Shown: positions 31,667-39,758 of the stretch, piece by piece | Layout of the letters: each line of letters opens with the position of its first letter | Position numbering within the stretch: the stretch's first letter is position 1 | NCBI GenBank assembly: GCA_964527565.1 | Contig: CAZGOY010000001.1 | Coordinates: 1-64,000 of the forward strand | Source of the DNA: JAGXQV01 sp964527565 | Lineage (GTDB): Bacteria; Pseudomonadota; Gammaproteobacteria; Burkholderiales; Sulfuricellaceae | Length of the DNA: 64,000 bases | Reading direction: 5' to 3' | Position numbers and translations under genes: made by a program | The notes under the pieces: model-generated | Database searches by the model: none | Seen by the model: only the letters and a program-made list of their open reading frames with translations | Told to the model about the DNA's origin: nothing

Positions 31667-33307
31667 TTATTGCACGGTGATTTCAACAACGCTGGCAATG
31701 GCGGTCGGATTAACCTTCCTGAACTGATTGATTACATCATCCAGCGAGCGCACCGGCAGGCGCGCCAAGTCACGGGTTCCACTGAGCGACTGCGGCACCA
31801 CTACCTCGCGGTCGTCAGCGATGCAGGCCACCCGCTCCCGCCCTGGACGATCGAACTTGATCTTGAAGCCGCCGCTGGGCAGACGCATCAGATTGCCGGC
31901 ATTCAACATCGAATTGCTGTAGAACTGATTGGGAAAGATGCGGGCGGTGTTGCGCGCCACGTCCTCGTAATAACAATACACCGTCCCCGGCGCGGTGAGC
32001 GAGAGGTTCATGTTGAGAAACTCCCCCACGCGGTAGGTCGGACGGGTGCCGCGTTCGCTCTCCAGCCGGATCTGAAAGGGCATGGCGGATGCCTGAGCCT
32101 GCGCCATCGGAGCGGCGACAGCGGGGGTGGGGGCCGCGGGAGGCTGCTCGGCAACCATGACCGGCAAGGGCGCCGGCTTTTGCGGTGAAAGCGGCATGGC
32201 AGCCAACTGGTTCTGGATGTCATCCAGCAGGCTGAAGTAAAGATCGAAATTCAGGCGCCCGTCGGCGATCAGCCCCACATCTTTCTGATATTCAGCGATC
32301 ACGTTCTTCAGTTGCTCGCTCATGACCCCATCGATGGGTCCCTTGTAGCGGTTCATCGAGCCACCCAGCTTGCGCTGCACGAACAGGACGCGCTCCTTCA
32401 TCGGTAACGAGTCGAACCCTTCACGCGCCTGATCCATCATCACCGGATTGGTGGATTCGATATCCAGGCATTTCCAGTAGGGCACGCGCGTAAATTTGCC
32501 GAGCGCCTCGATCAAGCCCAGCTCGATCAGTGTGCGGGTCGTGGCGCCAACGCCTTCCGAACGGCTCAAGTCGAGACTAAAGCTCAAACCGGCCTTGCCT
32601 ATCCTGCCGCCGGCTTCGCCCGAGCGCCCCCCCTTGGCGATGATCATGGTGTTGGAAGTGCTGGTTTCGGGCAGGATGCGACGGCTGGCAGCATCGCCGA
32701 CACTCATGTCCATGCTGATGAGGTCGAAAGCGTCATCCTTGGAAAACCCCAGATCCAGAAAGGGCAAGGCGAAGCCAAAGCCCTTGGTGTTGCGCACGGC
32801 ATTATCGTCCATCTGGGTAATCGAACCGCGAATGTAGAAATCCGGCAACTTGGTGGGCATGCCGCCCTTCATGGCGAACAGGTTGCCTAGGTCGTCGCCC
32901 TGGCTATGCAGATCGATGAATTCAAAGGCACCGCTTTTCAGCGTCATCTTGGATACGGCGGTAATCAGCATCTCCTTGGTGCCGGTTCTGACCTTGCCGG
33001 TCTCGTCCGGGATACCTGTCGAAGTGATGATGATGCCGCGCTTGTCGAACCCCAGAAACAAATCGTCCATGCAGCGCAGGGCTTGCGAAAAATTGGTGAT
33101 GGTCTTGACTGCGGGTGTTTTCGGAGCGGCGGCGGCCTGCACGCCGGCCGCCCGGTCCGGCGGTGGCAACGCCTCGGTCCTCTCCGCCCGGTCTGGAGTG
33201 CGCCCGAAATCCATAGCACTGTCGGACAGCGCTGACAGCGGGAAAAGTGCCACTGCAAGCAGGACGGCACGTCCAATTGGCATAAAAATGTCGCGTCGAG
33301 CGGGCAT
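31667..33307 (-). CDS. CsgG-like secretion protein with PG-binding-like and DUF4384-like domains
   Basis: About 546 residues; the ATG at 33307 has GGGAGG ten bases upstream. After the signal peptide (AVLLAVALFPLSALSD) comes a CsgG-like domain (residues about 55-290, with FYIRGSITQMDD, FGFALPFLDLGFS and TRTLIELGLIEALGKF), a peptidoglycan-binding-like segment (VQRKLGG...GPIDGVMSEQLKNVIAEY), a Pro/Ala linker and a DUF4384-like domain (YRVGEFLNMNLSLTAPGTVY). CsgG forms the outer-membrane pore of curli secretion. This protein lacks the lipobox Cys of E. coli CsgG. As first gene of the ten-gene unit it is the likely exporter. Confidence 0.78.
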   Translation of the reverse strand: MPARRDIFMPIGRAVLLAVALFPLSALSDSAMDFGRTPDRAERTEALPPPDRAAGVQAAAAPKTPAVKTITNFSQALRCMDDLFLGFDKRGIIITSTGIPDETGKVRTGTKEMLITAVSKMTLKSGAFEFIDLHSQGDDLGNLFAMKGGMPTKLPDFYIRGSITQMDDNAVRNTKGFGFALPFLDLGFSKDDAFDLISMDMSVGDAASRRILPETSTSNTMIIAKGGRSGEAGGRIGKAGLSFSLDLSRSEGVGATTRTLIELGLIEALGKFTRVPYWKCLDIESTNPVMMDQAREGFDSLPMKERVLFVQRKLGGSMNRYKGPIDGVMSEQLKNVIAEYQKDVGLIADGRLNFDLYFSLLDDIQNQLAAMPLSPQKPAPLPVMVAEQPPAAPTPAVAAPMAQAQASAMPFQIRLESERGTRPTYRVGEFLNMNLSLTAPGTVYCYYEDVARNTARIFPNQFYSNSMLNAGNLMRLPSGGFKIKFDRPGRERVACIADDREVVVPQSLSGTRDLARLPVRSLDDVINQFRKVNPTAIASVVEITVQ

Positions 33308-33597
33308 AACGAAAATACCTCCCTGAATTAATCTTCTCGGTAACAGAATCCGGCGCATCGAACCTGATTATATAATCTATGATATTGCCATTTTATGAGA
33401 TCGCTCCCACCCAAGAACGAACCCCGCCAAGACTCCGGGCCATCATTGGGCAAGCACTCGGGTTTGTCAAGAAACTGCCCTTTCGGCAAAGCCTAACGCA
33501 TTACCGGAACTATCCGCTGACACCGGCATCCCACGAATGTCATCTATATTTCCAGATTGTATTGTTCCGGTACTCACTGTATGCCAATATCGCCGCC
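33308..33597. promoter_or_regulatory. Divergent promoter region between the CsgG-like gene and slt
   Basis: A palindromic ATTATATAAT at 33367-33376 gives a perfect TATAAT -10 on each strand; it could drive the minus-strand ten-gene cluster, whose start lies 60 bases away. No good TTGACA box sits at 17 bases on either strand, so an activator may be needed. No gene is seen. Confidence 0.35.
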
Positions 33598-35547
33598 ATG
33601 AAAATTCAGCTTGTTGCCACGTTCCTGTTGAGCACTGTGGCTTGGAACTGTGCCGCCGCTCCGGAAAAGGATTATCTCGCCTTGCGTGATTCCTTTCGCA
33701 CCGGAAATGCCGTCCAGGTCGATCACTATGCCGCCCGCCTCAGTGGGCATGTTCTGGAGCCTTTTGCTACCTACCTCCAGCTACAGATGCGTTTGAAAAC
33801 AGCCGCCCCTGAAGAAATCCGCGCCTTCATCACGCGGCATGACGACAGCCACCTCGCCGGCAAGTTGCATGCGGACTGGTTGCGTGTGCTGGGAAAAACG
33901 CAGGATTGGCCGCTATTTCTCGCCGAATATCCGCAATTGCCCGCCCCGGATGCCGAACTGACCTGTTTTGCCCTGCATGCTCGACACGCTGGAGGGGACA
34001 AGATGGCGTTGACGGAAGCAAAAAAGCTGTGGCTGCGTAGCGGGACGAGGTTACCGTCCAGTTGCGAACCGTTATTCGATGCCTTGGTTGACCACGAGAT
34101 GTTGTACGTTCGCGAAGTCTGGACCCGGTTACGGCTGGCGCTTGAAGCCGGGCAAATAACCCTGGCGCGCGACCTGCTCCATTACCTGCCGCCGTCTTCC
34201 GTATTTCCCGTGAGCGCGCTGACATTCGCGACCGAGAATCCGGCGGCCTATCTCGACAAACAAGCTCTTGGCCTGGAAACCCGCGCTGGCCGCGAACTGA
34301 CGCTGTTTGCCTTATACCGGCTAGCCCGCACCCAAGCGCCACTTGCGCTCTCATATTGGGAACCTCTACAGGCCCGTTTCGACCAGGAAGAAAGGGAATA
34401 TCTCTGGGGACAGCTGGCGCTTCATGCCGCGCGCCAGCACGATCCCGTCGCCGTGAAATGGTTCAGGAACGCCGGCGCCACGCCGCTCAACGAATTGCAA
34501 CTGGCCTGGAAAGCGCGTGCCGCCCTGCGGGAACAGAATTGGGGCGAAGTGCTGGCGGCCATCTCGGCCATGCCGGATAGCGAGCAGAACCTCGGCGTCT
34601 GGCGCTATTGGAAGGCACGGGCACTCAGGGCCGATGGCAAGACAGTGCAGGCCAACACCATCCTGGCACCGCTCTCGCGGGAGTATAACTATCACGGCCA
34701 ATTGGCCGCCGAGGAACTGGGGCCGGCCATCGGCATTCCCAGCGAAACCCACAAGCCGGAGGAGGCGGAAATCCGCACTATCGCCCGCATTCCCGCAATT
34801 CAGCGCGCATTGCTGCTGTACGAGTTAAACATACGCACCGAGGCGAACCGCGAGTGGATCTGGGCAACGAGAAATCTCGACGACCGGCAAATACTGGCCG
34901 CCGCCGAACTGGCAAAACGCCACAACTGGCTCGACCGCGCCATCAACACCGCTGAAAGAACCACCCATCTGCACAATTTCGACCTGCGTTTTCCTGCACC
35001 GCACCGCGATGTCATGCAGGAACACGCACGCCGCGTGGGGGTGGACGAAGCCTGGGTATACGGACTGATCCGCCAGGAAAGCCGCTTTGTGCAACAAGCC
35101 AAGTCAACGGTCGGCGCTTCCGGCCTGATGCAACTGATGCCGGCTACGGCGCGCTGGGTAGCAAAGAAAATGGGAATGCGCAATTTCCGCCAGTCGCTGG
35201 TCAACCAACTGGAAACCAACGTGGCGCTGGGCACTTATTACCTCAAATACGTGCTGAACCAGCTTGACGGAGAACCGATTCTGGCTACCGCAGCCTACAA
35301 TGCCGGCCCGCGCCGCGCCCAGCGCTGGCGCGACAGCAAACCGCTGGAAGGCGCCATATACGCGGAGACCATACCCTTCACCGAGACGCGCGGCTACGTG
35401 CAAAAAGTATTGAGCAACACAACCTACTATGCCCACCGTTTCGAGCGGCGGGCGTATTCACTGAAGGAAAAGCTGGGTACCGTTTCCAGTGGCGGGAAAA
35501 AGCCGGAATGTAGCAGAGGCGACGAACGCGCCCCGGCCTGTGAATGA
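33598..35547 (+). CDS. slt: Soluble lytic murein transglycosylase
   Basis: 649 residues from the ATG at 33598, which starts a signal peptide (LVATFLLSTVAWNCAAA); the longer upstream frame looks non-coding. A long helical superhelix (U and L domains) precedes the C-terminal SLT domain: GLIRQESRF holds the catalytic Glu494, followed by ASGLMQLMPATARWVAKKMG and ATAAYNAGPRRA. It cleaves the MurNAc-GlcNAc bond in the periplasm with formation of a 1,6-anhydro end. Length agrees with E. coli Slt70. It is divergent from the curli-like cluster. Confidence 0.92.
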   Translation: MKIQLVATFLLSTVAWNCAAAPEKDYLALRDSFRTGNAVQVDHYAARLSGHVLEPFATYLQLQMRLKTAAPEEIRAFITRHDDSHLAGKLHADWLRVLGKTQDWPLFLAEYPQLPAPDAELTCFALHARHAGGDKMALTEAKKLWLRSGTRLPSSCEPLFDALVDHEMLYVREVWTRLRLALEAGQITLARDLLHYLPPSSVFPVSALTFATENPAAYLDKQALGLETRAGRELTLFALYRLARTQAPLALSYWEPLQARFDQEEREYLWGQLALHAARQHDPVAVKWFRNAGATPLNELQLAWKARAALREQNWGEVLAAISAMPDSEQNLGVWRYWKARALRADGKTVQANTILAPLSREYNYHGQLAAEELGPAIGIPSETHKPEEAEIRTIARIPAIQRALLLYELNIRTEANREWIWATRNLDDRQILAAAELAKRHNWLDRAINTAERTTHLHNFDLRFPAPHRDVMQEHARRVGVDEAWVYGLIRQESRFVQQAKSTVGASGLMQLMPATARWVAKKMGMRNFRQSLVNQLETNVALGTYYLKYVLNQLDGEPILATAAYNAGPRRAQRWRDSKPLEGAIYAETIPFTETRGYVQKVLSNTTYYAHRFERRAYSLKEKLGTVSSGGKKPECSRGDERAPACE

Positions 35548-35566
35548 AAAACCGCCGGAGAGCCAA

Positions 35567-35788
35567 TCAGGCGTAGGTATCTATGCGTGCGCTCTGAATA
35601 CTTTGGGTCGCGGACTTGATCGCCTGTTGCTGGGATTCGATGCGGTTGTCCAGAATCGTAGTGATCGTGGCATCCGCCCTTTGCCGCTGCTGTTGCGCCC
35701 GGTCGGCAACCTGTCCAGTCAATTGCCGGTCGAGCTGGTTCATCTGAATCATCTGATTCGTTCCGCTGGAAACTACGCCGATACCCAT
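35567..35788 (-). CDS. Small Gln-rich hypothetical protein
   Basis: 73 residues with a very good AGGAGG site before the ATG. Hydrophilic and helical, rich in Gln, Arg and Ser (RAQQQRQRADATITTILDN), probably a coiled coil. No signal peptide. It converges with slt, with about 20 bases between stops. No family recognised. Confidence 0.6.
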   Translation of the reverse strand: MGIGVVSSGTNQMIQMNQLDRQLTGQVADRAQQQRQRADATITTILDNRIESQQQAIKSATQSIQSARIDTYA

Positions 35789-35859
35789 TAACGCCTCCTA
35801 AAAATTGATCATTACCCGAACGCGGATTCTAGCAAGAAACCCGGCTGCGATGCAGTCCA

Positions 35860-36711
35860 TCAATGGCTTGCCTGGACGGCCACGGCTTCGTTCGCCTTGC
35901 GCTGTTCTACCAACAGGCTGTACAAACGACGGCTATCCGCGCGCAGGACGGTAAATTTCAGCTTGTCGATAACGACATGCTCGCCGCGCTTGGGCAGGCG
36001 CCCGAATTTGTCGATTACCAAGCCGCCCACGGTATCGTAGTCCTCATCGCCGTAAGCGGTGCCGAGCACCTCATTAAAGTCCGCAATCGCGGTCTGCGCC
36101 TTGACGCGCCAGCGTCCCTGGGCATCGGCGAAAATATTGTCCTCGTCCTCGTCGTAATCGAATTCGTCCTCGATCTCGCCGACGATCTGCTCCAGCACGT
36201 CTTCAATCGTCACCACCCCCGCCACGCCGCCGTATTCATCGACCACGATGGCAATATGGTTGCGGCTGGCGCGAAACTCCTTGAGCAACACGTTCAGGCG
36301 CTTGGATTCAGGAATAAATACCGCCGGGCGCAACATGTCGCGCACGTCGAATTCCTGACCCGCGTAGTAGCGCAACAGATCCTTGGCCAGCAGAATGCCG
36401 ACCACATCGTCTTTTTCCTTGTCGATCACTGGAAAGCGCGAATGTGCGGTTTCAATGACGAAGGGTACAAATTTCTCCGGCGGCTCGGCGATGTCGATCA
36501 CGTCCATTTGAGCACGCGGAATCATGATGTCGCGCACCTGCAACTCGGAAACCTGCAACACGCCCTCAATCATCGACAGCGCGTCGCCATCCATCAGGTT
36601 GCGTTCAAAGGCGGAGTGCAGCAGTTCGATCAATTGCTCGCGGTCTTCCGGCTCGCGCAGCAAAAAATTGCTCAGGCGTTCCAGCCAGTTCGATTTATCG
36701 GGTTCATCCAT
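35860..36711 (-). CDS. corC: CBS-pair protein of the CorC/HlyC family
   Basis: 283 residues: N-terminal helix, two CBS domains (about 65-190, with VRDIMIPRAQMDVID and GVAGVVTIEDVLEQIVGEI), an acidic stretch (DEFDYDEDEDNIFAD) and the C-terminal CorC_HlyC domain (DTVGGLVIDKFGRLPKRGEH). In enteric bacteria YbeX/CorC is tied to Mg/Co efflux and ribosome metabolism. It is last in the usual miaB-phoH-ybeY-corC order. Confidence 0.92.
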   Translation of the reverse strand: MDEPDKSNWLERLSNFLLREPEDREQLIELLHSAFERNLMDGDALSMIEGVLQVSELQVRDIMIPRAQMDVIDIAEPPEKFVPFVIETAHSRFPVIDKEKDDVVGILLAKDLLRYYAGQEFDVRDMLRPAVFIPESKRLNVLLKEFRASRNHIAIVVDEYGGVAGVVTIEDVLEQIVGEIEDEFDYDEDEDNIFADAQGRWRVKAQTAIADFNEVLGTAYGDEDYDTVGGLVIDKFGRLPKRGEHVVIDKLKFTVLRADSRRLYSLLVEQRKANEAVAVQASH

Positions 36712-36730
36712 TTCGGTGCGTTTACTCCTT

Positions 36731-37195
36731 TTAGGTATTGCGGTAAGGGTCAGGATACCCCAGCTTCATGACGATTTGCGTTTCCCGGCCTTCCATTTCG
36801 CGCGCGTCGTCATCATTTTCGTGGTCATAACCCTGCAAATGCAAGACGCCGTGCACCGTCAGGTGGGCGTAGTGCGCTTCCAGCATCTTGCCCTGTTGGC
36901 GCGCCTCGCGTTCGACCACCGCCGGGCAGATGGCGATGTCGCCGGCGGTATAGGGCAGATCGTCGTACACAAAGGTCAGCACGTTGGTGGCGTAATCCTT
37001 GCCGCGATAATCGCGGTTGAGCGCGCGCCCCTCCTCCTCGTCCACCAGGCGGAGTGTCATCTGCGCGTCGCCTTCCAGCGCCGCCTTCGCCCAACGGCGG
37101 AACTGCGGGCGGGTGGGGAGGGTATCCGGCTCGACGGCGTATTGCACGGAGAGGGATAATTTAGCTGCGTTCTTTTTCGCGTCGTTCATAGGCAT
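36731..37195 (-). CDS. ybeY: Endoribonuclease YbeY (rRNA maturation)
   Basis: 154 residues. The zinc site HGVLHLQGYDHE is intact, and RALNRDYRGKDYATNVLTF is the family signature. YbeY is needed for 16S rRNA 3'-end processing and 70S quality control. The start overlaps the end of phoH by up to 35 bases; a second ATG two codons on (37189) is possible. Confidence 0.94.
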   Translation of the reverse strand: MPMNDAKKNAAKLSLSVQYAVEPDTLPTRPQFRRWAKAALEGDAQMTLRLVDEEEGRALNRDYRGKDYATNVLTFVYDDLPYTAGDIAICPAVVEREARQQGKMLEAHYAHLTVHGVLHLQGYDHENDDDAREMEGRETQIVMKLGYPDPYRNT

Positions 37196-38108
37196 CGACG
37201 ATGCGCGCCACCAGCGGGTGGCGCACTACGTCGTCGGACTGGAAGAAATTGAAGGCGATGCCGCGCACGGCGTCCAGGACTTCCTTGGCATCGGTGAGAC
37301 CGCTTTTCTGGTGGCGCGCCAGATCGACCTGGGTGAGGTCGCCGGTGATTACCGCCTTGGCGCCGAAGCCGATGCGCGTGAGGAACATCTTCATCTGTTC
37401 CGGGGTGGTGTTCTGCGCTTCATCGAGAATGATGAAGGCGTGGTTGAGGGTGCGCCCGCGCATGTAGGCGAGTGGCGCGATTTCGATGGTGCCGCGTTCG
37501 AACAGCTTGGCCACCTTGTCGAAGCCCATCAGATCGTAGAGGGCGTCGTAAAGGGGGCGCAGGTAGGGATCGACCTTTTGCGCCAGATCGCCGGGCAGGA
37601 AACCCAGGCGTTCGCCGGCTTCCACCGCCGGGCGCACCAGCACGATGCGCTTGACCAGATCGCGCTCCAGCGCGTCCACCGCGCTGGCGACGGCCAGATA
37701 AGTCTTGCCGGTGCCCGCAGGGCCGATGCCGAATGTGATGTCGTGTTCCTGTATCTTGCGCAGATACTGGTTCTGGCGCGGGGTGCGCCCGTGCAGGTCG
37801 GCGCGGCGCGTCAACAGCACCGGGGCCATTTCCTCGACCTCCGCATTGCGTCCGGCGTTGGCGGCTTCGATCAGCCCCAGCTGGATCTCGTCGACGTTCA
37901 GCGGGTTTTTGGCGCGGTTGTAGAATTTCTCCAGCACGTTCAAGGCCAGCGCGGCCTTCTCCGGCAGGCCCTGCACCGTGAAGTGCTCGGCGCGCCGCAC
38001 AATCGCCACGTCCAGCGCGGTTTCAATCTGTTTCAGATTTTCGTCGAGCGCGCCGCACAAATTGGCCAGACGCGCATTATCGATGGGGGTAAAGGCGATA
38101 TCGAACAT
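37161..38108 (-). CDS. phoH: PhoH-like ATPase (YbeZ)
   Basis: 315 residues. Walker A is GPAGTGKTYLAV, Walker B is AFIILDEAQNTTPEQMKM, followed by RIGFGAKAVITGDLTQVDL, the PhoH signature. An N-terminal ~110-residue KH-like region is present, as in YbeZ. It begins four bases after the miaB stop. It is linked in family studies to RNA metabolism with YbeY. Confidence 0.93.
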   Translation of the reverse strand: MFDIAFTPIDNARLANLCGALDENLKQIETALDVAIVRRAEHFTVQGLPEKAALALNVLEKFYNRAKNPLNVDEIQLGLIEAANAGRNAEVEEMAPVLLTRRADLHGRTPRQNQYLRKIQEHDITFGIGPAGTGKTYLAVASAVDALERDLVKRIVLVRPAVEAGERLGFLPGDLAQKVDPYLRPLYDALYDLMGFDKVAKLFERGTIEIAPLAYMRGRTLNHAFIILDEAQNTTPEQMKMFLTRIGFGAKAVITGDLTQVDLARHQKSGLTDAKEVLDAVRGIAFNFFQSDDVVRHPLVARIVDAYERREKERS

Positions 38109-38112
38109 GGCG

Positions 38113-39441
38113 CTACTTTACCACCACTTCACCGCGCAGGCTGTGGTGCAAGGCGGCGGTGACGCGCACATCGACGAAGCCGCCGATGAGGCGCGGATTG
38201 CCGGGGAAGTTCACCACCCGGTTGTTGGCCGTGCGCCCGCACAATTCCCTGTCGTCCCTTTTTGCCAGCCCTTCCACCGCGACGCGCTGCACCGTACCGA
38301 CCATGTCCTGGCTGATGGCCTGCTCCTGCATGTCGATCTGCGCTTGCAGGCGCGCTAGGCGTGCGAGCTTGACCTCCTGCGGGGTGTCGTCGGCCATTTC
38401 CGCCGCCGGCGTGCCGGGACGCGGGCTGAATATGAAGCTGAAGCTGGTATCGAAACCCACCTCCCGCGCCAGCTTCAAGGTGGCCTCGAAATCGGCCTCG
38501 GTCTCGCCGGGAAAACCGACGATGAAATCGGAGGAAATCGCAATATCCGGGCGTGCCGCGCGGATTTTGCGGACCAGCGACTTGTATTCGAGCGCGGTAT
38601 AGCCGCGCTTCATCGCCGCCAGAATGCGGTCGGAACCGGCCTGCACCGGCAGGTGCAGATGGCTCGCCAGTTTGGGAATTTCCGCAAAGGCCGCGATCAG
38701 GCGTGGCGTGAATTCGTTGGGGTGGGACGTGGTAAAACGCAGCCGCTCGATTCCCGGCAATTCCGCCAGTATGTGCAGCAGCAGCGCCAGGTCGGCGGGC
38801 TCGCCGTCTTCCGTCTCGCCCTGATAGGCGTTCACGTTCTGCCCGAGCAGGTTGATTTCCTTTACGCCCCGTGCCACCAGGGAGCGGCACTCGGCCAGCA
38901 CGTCGGCGAGCGGGCGCGATAGCTCGCCGCCGCGCGTATAAGGCACGATGCAATAGGTGCAGAACTTGCCGCAACCTTCCATTACCGACACATAGGCGGC
39001 GGCACCTTCGACGCGCGCCTGCGGCAGGTGGTCGAATTTTTCGATTTCCGGAAAGGACACATCGACCTGGGCGCGCCGTTCGCGGCGTTGCGAAGCCAGC
39101 AATTGCGGCAAACGATGCAGGGTTTGCGGGCCGAACACCAGATCGACGTAGGGCGCGCGCGCCACGATGGCTTCCCCCTCCTGGCTTGCCACGCAACCGC
39201 CGACGCCGATCAGCAGGCCGGGCTTTTTCTGCTTGAGCGGCTTCCAGCGCCCGAGCTGATGAAACACTTTTTCCTGCGCCTTTTCGCGCACCGAGCAGGT
39301 GTTGAGCAGGAGTACGTCGGCTTCGGCGGGGTCGTCAGTACTCACCATGCCTTCGGCAGACACCAGCACGTCGGCCATCTTCGCCGAATCGTACTCGTTC
39401 ATCTGACAACCGAAAGTCTTGATATGGAATTTTTTGACCAT
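38113..39441 (-). CDS. miaB: tRNA-2-methylthio-N6-dimethylallyladenosine synthase MiaB
   Basis: 442 residues from MVKKFHIKTFGCQMN; the longer upstream frame has no site and no family match. UPF0004 domain with Cys in FGCQMN, NTCSVRE and GGCVAS for the auxiliary cluster; the radical-SAM motif is CGKFCTYC; the C-terminal TRAM domain ends the protein. It adds the 2-methylthio group to i6A37 of tRNAs. Confidence 0.96.
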   Translation of the reverse strand: MVKKFHIKTFGCQMNEYDSAKMADVLVSAEGMVSTDDPAEADVLLLNTCSVREKAQEKVFHQLGRWKPLKQKKPGLLIGVGGCVASQEGEAIVARAPYVDLVFGPQTLHRLPQLLASQRRERRAQVDVSFPEIEKFDHLPQARVEGAAAYVSVMEGCGKFCTYCIVPYTRGGELSRPLADVLAECRSLVARGVKEINLLGQNVNAYQGETEDGEPADLALLLHILAELPGIERLRFTTSHPNEFTPRLIAAFAEIPKLASHLHLPVQAGSDRILAAMKRGYTALEYKSLVRKIRAARPDIAISSDFIVGFPGETEADFEATLKLAREVGFDTSFSFIFSPRPGTPAAEMADDTPQEVKLARLARLQAQIDMQEQAISQDMVGTVQRVAVEGLAKRDDRELCGRTANNRVVNFPGNPRLIGGFVDVRVTAALHHSLRGEVVVK

Positions 39442-39758
39442 GCACTTCTTAGGCGTAAATACCCCCACCCGCAGTTTGCTGGAACCTTTGAGGGTGGCGA
39501 ATGATACCAAATTTGCCAGCCACGCGTCTGTGCACTGGCGGATGACTGGGGGCAATCTTGCTCTATCGGCTCGCCTGTTGGTGATGCGCCGCGTTTACCA
39601 GTTCAATCGACGCCTGCCAGCATTCGCTGCAAAAGTTTTTGAATCTCGCCAGTAATTCAGGTTGTGGCAATAGCGGTTCCCCGGCCTTGGCTTGCCCGGT
39701 CGCCAGTTCATAGCCTGCCAGCATCAGCAGGTATTTCCGCCGCCTTTCGCTGGCGATA
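39442..39758. other. 317-base junction region upstream of the DUF1566 gene
   Basis: No confident gene. It contains the miaB start region on one side and a possible short minus-strand coding remnant (39563-39724) on the other. The region seems to be where a DUF1566 gene lost its 5' end. Confidence 0.4.
39563..39724 (-). pseudogene. Possible C-terminal remnant of a gene
   Basis: A 53-codon frame (MLAGYELATGQAKAG..., with ARFKNFCSECWQASIELV) has protein-like composition and an AAGGCGG stretch upstream. Its frame continues upstream into the antisense of the DUF1566 gene, so it may be the tail of a gene cut by the event that created that gene's present 5' end. No family recognised; chance cannot be excluded. 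Confidence 0.25.
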
